64,000 nt of DNA, taken from contig CAIIXF020000001.1 of the NCBI GenBank assembly GCA_903813345.2, positions 46,019,885-46,083,884 on the forward strand. The letters run 5' to 3'. A program made the position numbers and the translations under genes. The DNA comes from Owenia fusiformis. Lineage: Eukaryota; Annelida; Polychaeta; Sabellida; Oweniidae. The notes under the pieces are model-generated. The model was given only the letters and a program-made list of their open reading frames with translations, was not told the DNA's origin and did not search any database. Within the stretch, counting starts at the first letter, position 1, and each line of letters starts with the position of its first letter. Of the stretch, positions 44,648 through 57,462 are shown in pieces.

Positions 44648-47496
44648 TTACTTCACTAAATGTCTCATTCTCACCTCATAATGGTATTTATGGATGTGGT
44701 CGTCTCTATCCCCCTTGACGGTTGTGACACAAGCGGAGCCTTGCTCTACATTTACGCAGGTGTCATCGGGCTTTCTCAGAGGGAGGTGAGATGTAGTAGG
44801 GGCAGCTGCTACCTTACCTTTTCTGCTCACAGTACTGACACTAGAGGCCAGACCATGAGAAAATGGGGCGGGTATGCCTAAAAGATAAACAGATGTTCAA
44901 ATTTTTGTCATACTCAGCTTTCATTTTATGTTAATTGGCCTCTATTTAATTTAATGTTTTACTATTTCTAAGTATATTTTGCTTTAATTGTTTTAAATAG
45001 CAAATATGTATTTTAAGACTTTTCAACTCAGCATTGAACTATTTTCACACATTCACTCAAGTTGGTAATATTTTATATTTATCAAATCTATTTAATCTAG
45101 CTATTTTCGATAAATAATTGTTTGTTATAGCCTACACCAAAACCCTACAAACAATACCAATAAAAATCCCACTCCAAACAGCACTGAATACAAAGCACAA
45201 ATATTATAAAGCCCTACAAGCAAGAGTTGTACAATATCAAATAAAAACCACTCCACACATTAATACACTTAAAAGCACAATCACCAAGCAGAGTAAGGAA
45301 GGGTTAAGCGATGCTAAATATACTTATCCAAATACTGAATACTTACTTAATACTCAATACTTACTTAATACTCATTATCTAAGTTTGTACTGTACATGTA
45401 CTTACCAAAGGAGAAGTTACGATTAAGTACAGTAAAACCCACGTGGAGTGAGCACTCTTAGGCCAAGAAAATAATCAAGCGTGATAGTGTTCACAAAATC
45501 AAAGCAAAAATGGTGCTAGCAGGTGAGTTGGAAGGGTTTACTTCACATACATTTTATAAAGCAGTTAATGTACGTAAATAAATAAAATAATGAGGTCCTT
45601 AGCAGTCATCGGATTAATACCTAGTTTAAAGTAAAATTTATTAATGTGAGAACAGCTTTCAACTTTGACAATTTGGTTAAACTTTTTTCCATTTTTTCAA
45701 TTCAAGCCACCTATAATATTTTTTGATTATTTAATCAGTCGAACTGCTGTTCTAGCATAAGATAGATTTTACTGTTAAGAAACAGGTATATGCATATGTA
45801 GAAGTTCATCAAACACTATTACATGTACTTACCCATATGAGTTTACTTTTTCCTCGCCAGCAAAATAATGTATTAAAATGAAACATCCAACAATTAATTA
45901 ACATGCACATTTTATTCAAACAAATTTTTGAATCATAAAAGACCAATTTTAACTGTAAATAGAAAATCAAATTATTTTAAATGAAATGTGACATGATACA
46001 TACATGCGCTTTTATTCCTTTCATAGTCACTCAGCACCTGGGAAAGTTCACTGTCTGTCTGGGGATCTGTCTCAAACAGAAGGACATCCTCGGCCTTGAA
46101 GGACTCAGAAGTTGCCGTGGAGGTTGGGGCAGGGAACTCTGAAAATATTGAAAAATTATAATTTACTATTCTTGTGGTATAATTATCTTAAATCATAATA
46201 AAATGTGAAAAGATAGATTGATGATCTTTGTACTAAAAGTAAAGACACTATAAACATATTTACATGTACATGTTCAAAGAAATCCAAATATATAACATTC
46301 ATTACTTACTGGGGGATGGGGAGGGCTTTTTTGCTGCAACTTTCTTCACCAGGACATCCTCACATTTCTTGGGCTTGAACAGAGACTCCGAAGTTGCTGT
46401 AGAGGTTGGGGCAGGGAACTCTGAAGATATTGAAAAATTATTATTTAACACGTGAAAAGATAGATTGATAATCTATGTATTGGCATAAATTATACTAAAT
46501 TCTAATATGATATGTGACGTCACAATAGCTAGAACAATTGATTTTTTGGTCTATATTGGAGTATGTATGGCCGCTAAAATTCATAAATGCAAATAGTTGT
46601 GTTTCTTGTCTGTTTATCATTTTAGAAGTGTAACAAAGACCTCGATTTTATGATTTATGACAAATATATGACCTCAAATTTTATTCTGGCCATTGCCATA
46701 TATCACGCCATAAATCATAAAATCTCGGTCTTAATTCCTTAAATATACTATAATCAGATTCACATATATAGATGTAGTCATGTTAAAAGAAATCCAAATA
46801 TGTATGTAGCATTGATTACTTACTGGGGGGTAAGGGGAGTTTCCTTGCAGCAACTTTCTTCACCAAGGTCTTTAGTTTCTCTTGGTGCTGGCTCTTTGTA
46901 GATGCACTCACACTCACAGGGACACTACTGGATTTGCGTCTCATAGTGAAGTACTTCTTTGCTTGGCCAAGAGGAGATTCAGGTTTTCTGATATCCTGCC
47001 TAAGTATATACTCTACATAATCCTTGTGCTCGGGTAATGTACTTTCGTAAATCTCCTTCCGCGTAAGGGGAGCGAATTTACCAAATCTCAGGATATGGAA
47101 ACCAGAGTCATTTGTCTCTGCCACCTTAGTCCTAGCCATATCATCCAGCTGGCGGAGTCTCACCTCATACATCACTTCTGGGAAAGATGACGCATACTGA
47201 CAAAATTTGTCCTTATTGTCCCAGAGGTGAGACACCCGCCTTTCCTTTGGCACTCCTCGCTGCTCCTCCATGATCGACTTGGTCATGGCGACAGCATATC
47301 CCATATCATTTTCGAGCAGCCAAAGAAACCTCTTGCCGAAATATTTCCCAAATTGCATTTCATAAAATGCAATACATGCACTGTCCTTGTCCGCGATGGA
47401 TTTTCCATTTAGGTGGGATCGCAAACTGTCCATCGCACGCTTCCTCACAACAGTTGCCTCAGCAGCTAGATGAGACGGTCCTACAGTGGGGGGCAT
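44648..47496 (-). CDS. Gene D: FGKY-motif protein, possibly transposon-related
   Basis: Exons on the minus strand: 46824-47496, 46310-46420, 46004-46138 and 44648-44877. All introns are phase 1 with GT-AG ends, giving 382 residues if the ATG at 47494-47496 is the start. Residues 49-67 carry FGKYFGKRFLWLLENDMGY, which resembles the FGKYKG motif of DUF3820/ExoX C-terminal-like domains that I recall from repeated invertebrate and fish genes; this is family memory, not a search result. The rest of exon 1 is basic and helical. Exons 2 and 3 both open FPAPTSTATSES, an internal duplication. Alternative start: an acceptor (cactgtag) sits at 47481/47480, so exon 1 could begin at 47480 and be joined to an upstream exon, perhaps in the assembly gap. 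Whether it is a host gene or an element gene is open. Confidence 0.55.
45325..45385. repeat. Short tandem repeat, about 18-bp unit
   Basis: aatactcaatacttacttaa is repeated two to three times with changes. It lies in the last intron of gene D. Confidence 0.6.
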
Positions 47497-47714
47497 AAAG
47501 AATTACAAAACCTATGGAAATTACATGTTGTCGCATATGTAATAAATTCTTACCTCAGTGTATTCAGTGCTCTATTTTCTCCGTCATAGTAAGTCCAGAT
47601 ATAGTGGAATTTGTGTCCATAATGACAAATAAGAACTTAAAAATTTGATGTGGAATTCACATGTTAATGCCGACTCTTCAAATGTTGAGGTGATTTTGGA
47701 GCCAGATTACGCCG

Positions 47715-47843
47715 CAATGTGGGTTGGCTCCCAGAATGCAACATGACACGTGTCAGCTTTCAAAATGCCATTCTGCCGTTTTGAAATACGTCACGAATAA
47801 ATAAGGTTACTTGATGTTGCATTCTGGGAGTCAATCCTCCTTG
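47715..47843. mobile_element. Decayed relative of the 305-bp element
   Basis: ttggctcccagaatgcaaca at the left and tgttgcattctgggagtcaa then tcctccttg at the right. The right end matches the terminus of 21783-22087; the outer left end is degenerate. No clear target duplication. Confidence 0.6.
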
Positions 47844-47981
47844 GATCACAAACATGGCGATTCATGAAAACATTAGTCCGATTTGGTAGGGATTTATCCA
47901 TCATTTGCAGGTATGAGGCTTTGGATTTATTTATTGTGCTACTTAAAGTGGATGGGAATTAGTTTTCTACCACTTGGGAGA

Positions 47982-48481
47982 NNNNNNNNNNNNNNNNNNN
48001 NNNNNNNNNNNNNNNNNNNNNNNNNNNNNNNNNNNNNNNNNNNNNNNNNNNNNNNNNNNNNNNNNNNNNNNNNNNNNNNNNNNNNNNNNNNNNNNNNNNN
48101 NNNNNNNNNNNNNNNNNNNNNNNNNNNNNNNNNNNNNNNNNNNNNNNNNNNNNNNNNNNNNNNNNNNNNNNNNNNNNNNNNNNNNNNNNNNNNNNNNNNN
48201 NNNNNNNNNNNNNNNNNNNNNNNNNNNNNNNNNNNNNNNNNNNNNNNNNNNNNNNNNNNNNNNNNNNNNNNNNNNNNNNNNNNNNNNNNNNNNNNNNNNN
48301 NNNNNNNNNNNNNNNNNNNNNNNNNNNNNNNNNNNNNNNNNNNNNNNNNNNNNNNNNNNNNNNNNNNNNNNNNNNNNNNNNNNNNNNNNNNNNNNNNNNN
48401 NNNNNNNNNNNNNNNNNNNNNNNNNNNNNNNNNNNNNNNNNNNNNNNNNNNNNNNNNNNNNNNNNNNNNNNNNNNNNNNNN
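47982..48481. other. Assembly gap of 500 N
   Basis: A run of exactly 500 N, typical of a scaffold gap of unknown size. It lies upstream of gene D and could hide its first exon. Confidence 0.99.
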
Positions 48482-51400
48482 AACAAAATGGGATAAATTC
48501 GATTTCATTGGAATTTATCTAAATAAAAGATGCACAACATATCACAATAGAAAATTATGGGAGAATAATGTAAACCACACTATGACCACGCCAAACGTAA
48601 CACTATATACAATCAAAAATTGAAAATTGGCAGACATATCATTGTCATCAACCTGCCGACTTTAGATCACTAATTGTGTTTTACCTACACTCACCTATCA
48701 ACGCATACATAATGGTAATTAATCTCATTATAATCAGGCCCATTACCTCTAATCAAGAAATATGATATCAAAATAGTTTCAAAAAGAAAAGGCACATCAG
48801 CCTTTCTGTTTTAGAGAATCACACGCAAATAGGAACTGTGATTAAATTGTATATGTTGTCATGTCTAAAGATTAACAAGATCCTATGTATGCAACTATAC
48901 TAAGACCAAACGAGACAATGCTAGGTATATATTAATTAAGGTAACTCTTACCTGTAACACACTTATCATCTTAACTTGATCGTCCAGGTGCATATGTATA
49001 ATTACGAAGTACAACAGTTATAATCCTAATTTAGTTTCTTTTTTTATTCTTCACGATTTTCTCTTGTCAAATGACGTTGTATCCCCTCGAGATTTTTATA
49101 CAATTTGAAAAATATGACCAAGGGGTACGTTTCCTTAACTCCAGATCACGTGACTTTAATACACAGGTAAAATACTTCTAGGTAATTGTAATTAACTGTT
49201 TATAGTTGTGTTTTGTAATCTTGTCGGCGCAATTGTCACTTGCCGTCTAAGTCGATTATACTAGCCAATTAAGTTTTCTTAAGATTTTTTCGCAATCTTC
49301 CAGTCTGTTTTTCCTTCTCGACGGGGCAATGTTGTTTTAAGTAATGACTGGTCAGCGTGTATGGGCCGAAGTTCGTTATCACACGGCCACGGTTGAATGG
49401 TTTCGTCACCCACTCGCACCCATCACTTCCCTTGATAACTTTATGATAACAACCGAACATGATAGATAGCCAATCGAAATTGGGGGAAATTATAGTCCAT
49501 GGTCATTTGTAGGAAAAGATGACAGAATAATAGCGGTGGATAGATATCTAATTCATGGTGGGACGTTCATGACATTCATCATCATATAAGTCGCAACTAT
49601 TATCTTTCCACGCCATATGATAAATGAACATTTTTAATGTTTTAATTACGTAGCTTTGAACATTTATCTACTTTTGTGTGGCATGCTCCGAAACTTGTCG
49701 AATAGGTTTAGAGAAAAGAGTAACAATATTTATGACAGAAGCTGACGACCACATAAAACACCCTTAACCAGGGTCATTATTCAAATTTACCTATTTGAAA
49801 TTCCAATAAAAACCTTAAAATTGGATGAACCGTTTTCAGTTTCAAAACCGTAGAACATGAAAAGAATTTTATTTCAAGATAATTCGAGTTTTCATTGTCA
49901 GTGGTATTTTGGGGAATCTTTAATTTTTGTCATTAGTCTTGAAATTGGCAATTTCTACATATTTCCTGCTTTCATTTGACATATTGAACTTATTTAAAAA
50001 TCGTCTAGAGTTAAAAGATATAATAAAAATGTGCAAAAAGTTGGAAATAAATTGAACTTTTTGGTGTAGTTATGAAGTGATTTTGTGGTTTATAAATAAA
50101 TACCTGAGCAGATTTGGAGTAAATGAAAGATTTAGGAACATTAACAAAGTGTAAAGGCAGCTAATAGCCACGGATCCTTCCATAACCCCGAAAGAAAACA
50201 ATATTTTGTATAGGGCCCATGTATGGCACAAGGCTGGATTACATTTCGAACGTTTTACCCCATGCTATTTGTTGGTTTAGCTTGCACCGAACCCTGTGTT
50301 TGTTATTGAAAACTAAGTATCTCAGAAAGATTTCTCTAAGTCACTTAGACCCTCTTAGAAATCAACACAGTTAATGTTGTCAAAAACTTGACGCCATAGC
50401 AGCTTAAAGTTGGCTTTAGTGAAATACAGGTAAATCAGATATAAAAGGATTAACAATTTATCACATTTAAAACAGTAATCACGTCGCGTGTGTGGCTATT
50501 ATACTGGTAATTATCAATGCCAAACAAGTGTCAAACTTATCCTAGACGATTCGATCGTGATTAAAAGTTAATCCCGTCTTGAAATTGTTTTATTTGTATT
50601 TTTTCCAAGTAATCCGGCACATTCACCTCTACCTGTGTAATAGTTCTTAATACAGTGCTGCACCAGAATTTTTAAAATCCAAACCCATGTGATTTCTTCT
50701 TTCCATTTCCGTGATTCAGATTCAATGGTAAACTGGGCGTAGAGAGCTTTTACCTGTGTGTGGACTGTGGATATGGAATGCTCCCCGAAGTCCCCGATAG
50801 AATTAATCTGGAATATTTTGCATTGAATCGTTAAAAAGTCAGTGTCTCAAACGATCAAACAATTCTTTCTTTGTTTAAGTTCCTGAAACTGAGGTTGATA
50901 ATGCTAAGTACATGATGTGATGAAAGTTGGCTTGTCTGAAGCTGTTACTTTTAGATTATAACAACAAATACTGTAGTGTAGAATTATGCTTTCACGATAA
51001 GTGATATGTGTTGAAGAGTCACGTGGCATTCTATCCTGCCCCTTTTCATACTGCCTTGGGGTAGTTTATGTTTCTAAATTATTAAATGATCATGAAAGAT
51101 TCATGATCTGAGTAAGAAAATGTTCAGACTAAACATGAAAACTATGAAGAGAGACTTTGCATTTAAGAATTTCATCTAGTATGTACATGATGTATATCAT
51201 CCTTTTTATTTTCTTTAACTGAAATGAACAAAATTTAAATGAAATGCATTTTTCTAAAAGGGTGCATTTTGTCAAGTTTTAAAATGCTTATGTGTATTGT
51301 CAATACAAATTTTTTTTTTAATATTTAATATATGTTATAGCGTAACGTCATCACATACTCGGCATCCCACAACGGTGGCAGGGTTGTATTAGCTCAAGAA

Positions 51401-54400
51401 TCAATAGGACATCTCTCCTAATCTATATTTTTTCAGTTTGTGAAAAGATTTTTAAAAAATCAATTCATATAATATAATATAATTTTTGAATCCCTGTTAC
51501 GGTCAAAGGGCACATCATTTTATATTGATTTTCTTGATCTGACAAAGCTCCAATCGAAATTCATGCACTTGAATGTTTCTCATTTCTTCCGCTAGGGGCA
51601 GCACCTTACGGGCCTAAAATAAAATACTATATTATGAAGTACATGGTTTGTCCGTCTTATACTGAAGCTAAGTATGTCCACATAACACAGACTTTATTTC
51701 CTACATTTGCATATAGAATTATGATCTTTTTTATGTTTTGTATATTGTGGTCTTTTCAGTATTTATGCCATATTTAAGTCATCAAAGAGCAAGTTGCAGC
51801 AACGTCGAACCTTCAAGAATCCAAATATTTAAACATAGAACCATTGTTTAGGATAACAATGATAGTAATTCTGATTCAAGTTGTAACATATCCCCCAAAG
51901 CAAATGGTTATCTATAAACATTGTTCTTTGCGTGTTAATTGATTAATCACTCACCCCTGACTGGCTTAGGAATTCCACTAAGACAAAAGTTCCCCGGAAT
52001 CGTAAAATGTGTTCATGACTGTTTCTTGGGGGCAGAAACGTCTGTAGTGAAAGCCCCTGGGCTGCTAGCTGATTGGCCCTTATTGGTGTAACATAACGAT
52101 TTGAGCTAACATTCAGCCCTTTGAGAGAGCAACCTAAGCTTATTTGTTCATGGGTATAACGAGAATTGCCCCTAGAAATATAGAAATCCAATCTGACAGA
52201 ACCAACAGATGAAAGAACCAACTCAGTTATCACAAAACTACTTCGACAACTTTTATAAACCCCATTAACATTCTTTTAACATTTTACGCGATTTTTTCTG
52301 ACGGATTCTTCAGAATAAATTCAGAATAGAGGGGTACAATATCAGATTAGGAAGGCATGAAAAAATCAGTCGGTGGGTGGTTATGGTTGGTTTGCAACTT
52401 GTTAATAAGATGCATTGTTCACGTCACACTATGTTGAGCTACATCGATCTAAGGAAAATAATCTCGAGGCAAAATCAAATCAGAAAATGTACCAGAAAAA
52501 CTCTATTATGTTGGTGTTTAGAAATAACATTTTTTGCCAGAAGTGTTTTTGACAATGTTTACTATCTTCTGGCTAAAACAGTAAGTTACATCACTAATAA
52601 AAACGAATATATCTCCTTCAATCAGCCAACAACCTGTGAATCAACGCTATCCCGACGTCTTTCCAATTTCTGTTATCTCATTTGACATTTTTTGCAAAAA
52701 TAAATTACACCAATATAAAGTAATCAAGAAATTAGAAAGAGCATGTGTAGTAGGAGAACGCGAGTATGTTTTATGAATAATGGTTGCATTAGTTAAGACA
52801 AAAAGCTATTAGTGAATGACACCAGGTGAAATTTCCATCCATCTTTTATAAAGTTTGCAATTAAAAATACCTATACAGATAGGACGACTGACAGTGACCA
52901 GAGGCTATGCCAATGGCACTATCTATCTTGATGAAACCAATTGGTCCTAATTAAAGGTAGCCATCATAGAACTACATAATATACACATTAGCTTCAAACT
53001 CGTCAGTTTCTCTTAATTACGAAAATATATAAGTTATAATTAGCTATTTAGTAATGTTAAAAATACAAGTCAAGAAATGAGCAATGCAAACAGAATCTAA
53101 CTTATATAAAGAAGCCAGTACTTTGAGTTCATACAGTTTAAAAGAAAACACTGGTTTGTACTTATTTTCCTGACGTTTTTAATATGAAAATGGTTACTAG
53201 AATCGCCACTTCTCGGTCTGGCTATTGTTTTCTCAACAAACTCTGGATCAATGTCTTTATGGAAGTCCTTATACAAACTGGGAGGTTTCATCTGAATGGA
53301 GCACTTGAGACAAATATGAAACTGACAAGGAAATGCTAACCAGAAGCAGAAAATCTAAAACTGTTCATAAAACATGTAAACAATTCCAATTGCAATATAA
53401 ACACATAGCCTAAACTTCCACATATTGATAAGCTGGTACAAGTTTTCTCAATCATCTCATCGCTTCAAAGTATACGTCATCTCAAAATATTAAAGAAATA
53501 AGTACGCGTTTTTGATGCTGTATGGTTTGTACTTAGATGTATGATATATGTTAAAGGCGCCAATGATGAGCTTAGAATTACATCTGACAAAAAAATAATA
53601 TTTCTACACTTGCGTCCCAAATTAGATTTTATCTTCATTTAATCATTTTTATCTTCGTTGCAAATTGTTTTAATCTTGTAAGCCGGTAATAAGATAAAGC
53701 CATCGGGCCTTTGAAAAATAAATGAACAAAAAACGAAATTTGTTTTCCAATTATCAGAAGTCAAACTCTGTCGTCAGTTATCATCATTTACACTGTAGCG
53801 AGGTCTCATGAATTTTTATCATATTTTGTTTTGTTACAGTTTCAATAAAGCTGAAAGTCGCAGTGCTGTTAATTGATTTTCTGTTAGTTCTTTGGTGACG
53901 TATTTGCTGTTAATTAATTTTTCATCACAATCAAACTGTGAATGTTTCAAGTGAACCATAAACAAGCTGATCTTTCACACTTGCTTTCTGGGAACAAAAT
54001 ACCACAAAATCGTCTGCTAAAAATTAATAATTGTTTTTCTAATGGTGAAAATAATCAAAAATTTCCGATTAAGTACACTGATTTACTGTTTGATTAACGT
54101 TCTGTAAAAACAATCAAAGTGAAAGTTCTTAGATCCAAAGATAAAAAAGTCTAAGATGATTTGTGATATATCAATAGTGTCTGACTTTGTTTACAGACAG
54201 AGAACTAAAGACACATTCATCATCTAAGACAATGGAATGACCATTACGTGTGCCCAGTGATTGTCTTTCATTTAGTCAGGTCTGGAATAGCACATGCTAA
54301 TTCTGCATAATCCTCTTAAGTTTCAAATCCATTGTTAAACGTGATTTAAATTTTTAATAAATGTAAAAGAGCATTAGAAGTAAAATTGTCAAAGATGTTA

Positions 54401-57375
54401 TGCGGGGATTGATGATATTTTCTCTAGATACAAGGATAAAATCTTAGAGTCTATCTTGAACCTATGAGTCTCTTGGTTCCATCTGCATGATGCGATGTTT
54501 AGCCAAGTTTGCGGTCTGACGCGTCTGTGTAGCTTCACCACACACTTAAGCAACGATGACTCTATCAAATATACATTTGTGGTGATATCCACTCATAGTT
54601 TCGATTTTATTCAATTTACAACGCATGTCTTGTTTTTAGGAAAATATCTGAACTTGGTAAAAAAATTAGTGATGTTGTTTCACAAATAACCTATGAGATT
54701 TAAGACACCTCAGCTGTGAATAGGTACTTGTAATTTAAAGAAGAAATTATAAATGATTCAAAGGTTTTTGTTTAATTTGTTTATGTAGCATTTAAGTTAT
54801 CAAACACGGCATGAAATACCGCTAAATAAAATGACCAAAAGATTTTGGTTGTCAATACGTTTTTGAATTAATTGACAAGCAGCGTATGATTAAAGAAATG
54901 ATTGTTGAAAGATGCTATATTCACTCCAATTTCCACTTAACCGCCATGCAGTCTTACTGCTATAACAACATCGCGCTTTTCAGAAATTCAAAGAGTCTGA
55001 TTTCCAATACGTCTTTTGAATACAGAAATACATGAATTGAATGTAAAATATCTAATAGACCAAAGTCTTTAATTAGCGTCACATGACTATTGCGCCCCCT
55101 TTTTACACAAAATGATACCAATGTAAAAGAACGCTGGTCTATGGGCAAAGCTTAATCTAAATCTGGCCACCAAATTTGTATTTCCATCAGTAAAGTACCA
55201 TCGCCGCTTCACTAACAGAGAGTATCCCTTGTGAGATAGATTCACTTTATAATACCATCTTGTAGAAATAACTCTACCTCGAAGCTAGGTTTTCTAAAAT
55301 TGATAATATTCTACGATTAATTGGTCGAATAAAATTCAATAAACAATCCGAACCCACTGGCTAAAGGATCGACTATGAATGATACGGTAAAGAACATACG
55401 AAATGGAATCCCTGCAGATGGACATCTCAGTATTGTGATGTATCTCCCTCAAACGTCCGCTTTCTCTCCTCTTTCAAAGCTATTTTTGAATTTGAAGAAA
55501 CGTTCATATTATACACTAAGAGGTGATGATTACAAATTATTTTTCTCAAAAGAATCATTCGGCAGAAAATTTATATAAACTGTCTATGAAGAGAGATTCT
55601 TATTTTATCAAGCGATGTAGAAAATAGCTTTGTAGACCCGACTCTATTATCTCAGAGGAAGATATGGCTCGAGGTCCTAATTTCTAGGGCTGAGATTGCT
55701 TTGCGTCCTTTAGAGTATAGAGAACGTTTGAAGCAATAAATATAACCTCCAAGTTGAATCCTCAACGGGATGCTGGGATGAAAAGATCAGTAGCAGCAAG
55801 ATTTTGATAGTTTGGACCACTGGTTTAACATACTCCGCTGCATCCATTGGTTCTCCTCTTCAAAACGTTGATATCACGAAATCTGAGCTAGCTACGCTTC
55901 TATTTTTTTCAATTAAATATCCTATTTGGTGTACAGCGTTTCCAGAGAGAATTAACAGTGTTATATTAAGCTTAATGATAAAGAATAATTATCTAAATCT
56001 AAATCATATATTTATGCAGTATCATATAGCTGTAAATGATTTTAAATTAGAGTCATCGGATAACTAAATGGCAACGGGGCCAACACTTTTCCGAATTGAA
56101 ATAAAAGGTTTCTATCTAATGAGCGTGTTAACTAAAATAACAATTAAATTGAATAAACCAGCTAAAGAAGAATGGAGAACAATTAGAATTCGACACCTTA
56201 GGAACTCCATCATAAAACAACACTTCCATGATACATAGTCGTTGGTTCATTCGTTCTAATCCTCATTAGCTAAAAGAACGCACGCTTTATGTGATTGCGT
56301 CGCCTCTCTTCGCATCTCCACATCATTTGTTAATTAAAGAACAAGTGAACTAGGGGTAGATCGTATTTCTCTTCTCTTTGAATGCAGTGAAATTCAAGTT
56401 ACTCTAATTGATGATCGCACCAGGGAAAGCGAAATTATAATTTTGTTATTTTCAAAACGTTTGTTTCTGGGGACGTGTATTGGTTAGGGACTGTTAGGGG
56501 GTATCAACAAATTTGATATAGTTTAGGGGTTTAGTAGCCCATGTGTGTGTAATACACACCATTGTGGGTTGTAAATATCTGAAATAGCCAGGGGGGCAAT
56601 CACCCCATTGTTGAGTATGTTTGTGTTTTAATCTAAAAGAGGTTTGTATGAAACGTCAGCAAAATATGTATACTAAAAAGAAAATAGCCTATGGACCTTA
56701 CTAATGTCAAATCAACACAAAATAATCTTGTTCGAAAACAAATTGTATTTTTAGTTTTTTAAAGAAAGGCCCTAGAGAATGTGTCTATATTTCCTATGTG
56801 TACATTCCATTAACAAAGGTTAACATCACACGAGAATAAAAGATTGTGTGTGTTAGACACGATAAGTCAGCAAACGTGTTTTGCTGTCAAAACTTTAGCC
56901 GGAGGAGCTGCTCGTTTCATAGCTATATCACTTGATTTATGGCCCTCATTGTCGTTTAAAACAATGCTTGATGAGAAAACCTGTAGAAAGGTACTAACTA
57001 TGTGTGTACATTATCATTATTTAAAATAAATTACACACTTTGTTGGCGTTGCCATCTTGTTTTGGAGGTAATAACTGCCACAAAATTCTAAATAACTACA
57101 ATTACAACTGAGTAATTTTAAAATTCAGCAAATTAAGTTTTAAACTTACTTTTGAAATATTTAGTGCCATCGTAGCGTGTTATTAATAGAGCAATGTTTG
57201 TTAATATGAGTGAATTGTTAATACATACATTTTTCTAAATTAACTGCAATTATAACCAAATAATTTGAAATTTTAACAAATTAAGTTTCAAACGTGCACC
57301 TTTTATAGGTCAGTAGAAATTTTAATGTTCTTTAATATGCGTACACATTTTGAATTTCAGCAGTCGACGATTGTT
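48482..57375. other. Long stretch without a recognised gene
   Basis: AT-rich DNA with only short open frames, none with a domain, signal peptide or convincing splice sites. No long inverted repeats were obvious on reading, in contrast to the first 48 kb. It may be intergenic or a long intron. Confidence 0.5.
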
Positions 57376-57462
57376 AATATGATATTATATGATATGAAAT
57401 GCTTTGATATGATATGATATGATATAATCTAATATGATATGATATTATATATGATATTATCA
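57376..57462. repeat. GATAT microsatellite
   Basis: Interrupted repeats of gatat/atatgat over about 85 bases. Confidence 0.8.

Noticed and set aside
47883-48623. Long open frames across the run of N
   Set aside because: They are open only because N codons cannot contain stops; the real sequence is unknown.
51943-52233. 96-codon minus-strand frame
   Set aside because: No domain recognised and no supporting exon structure.
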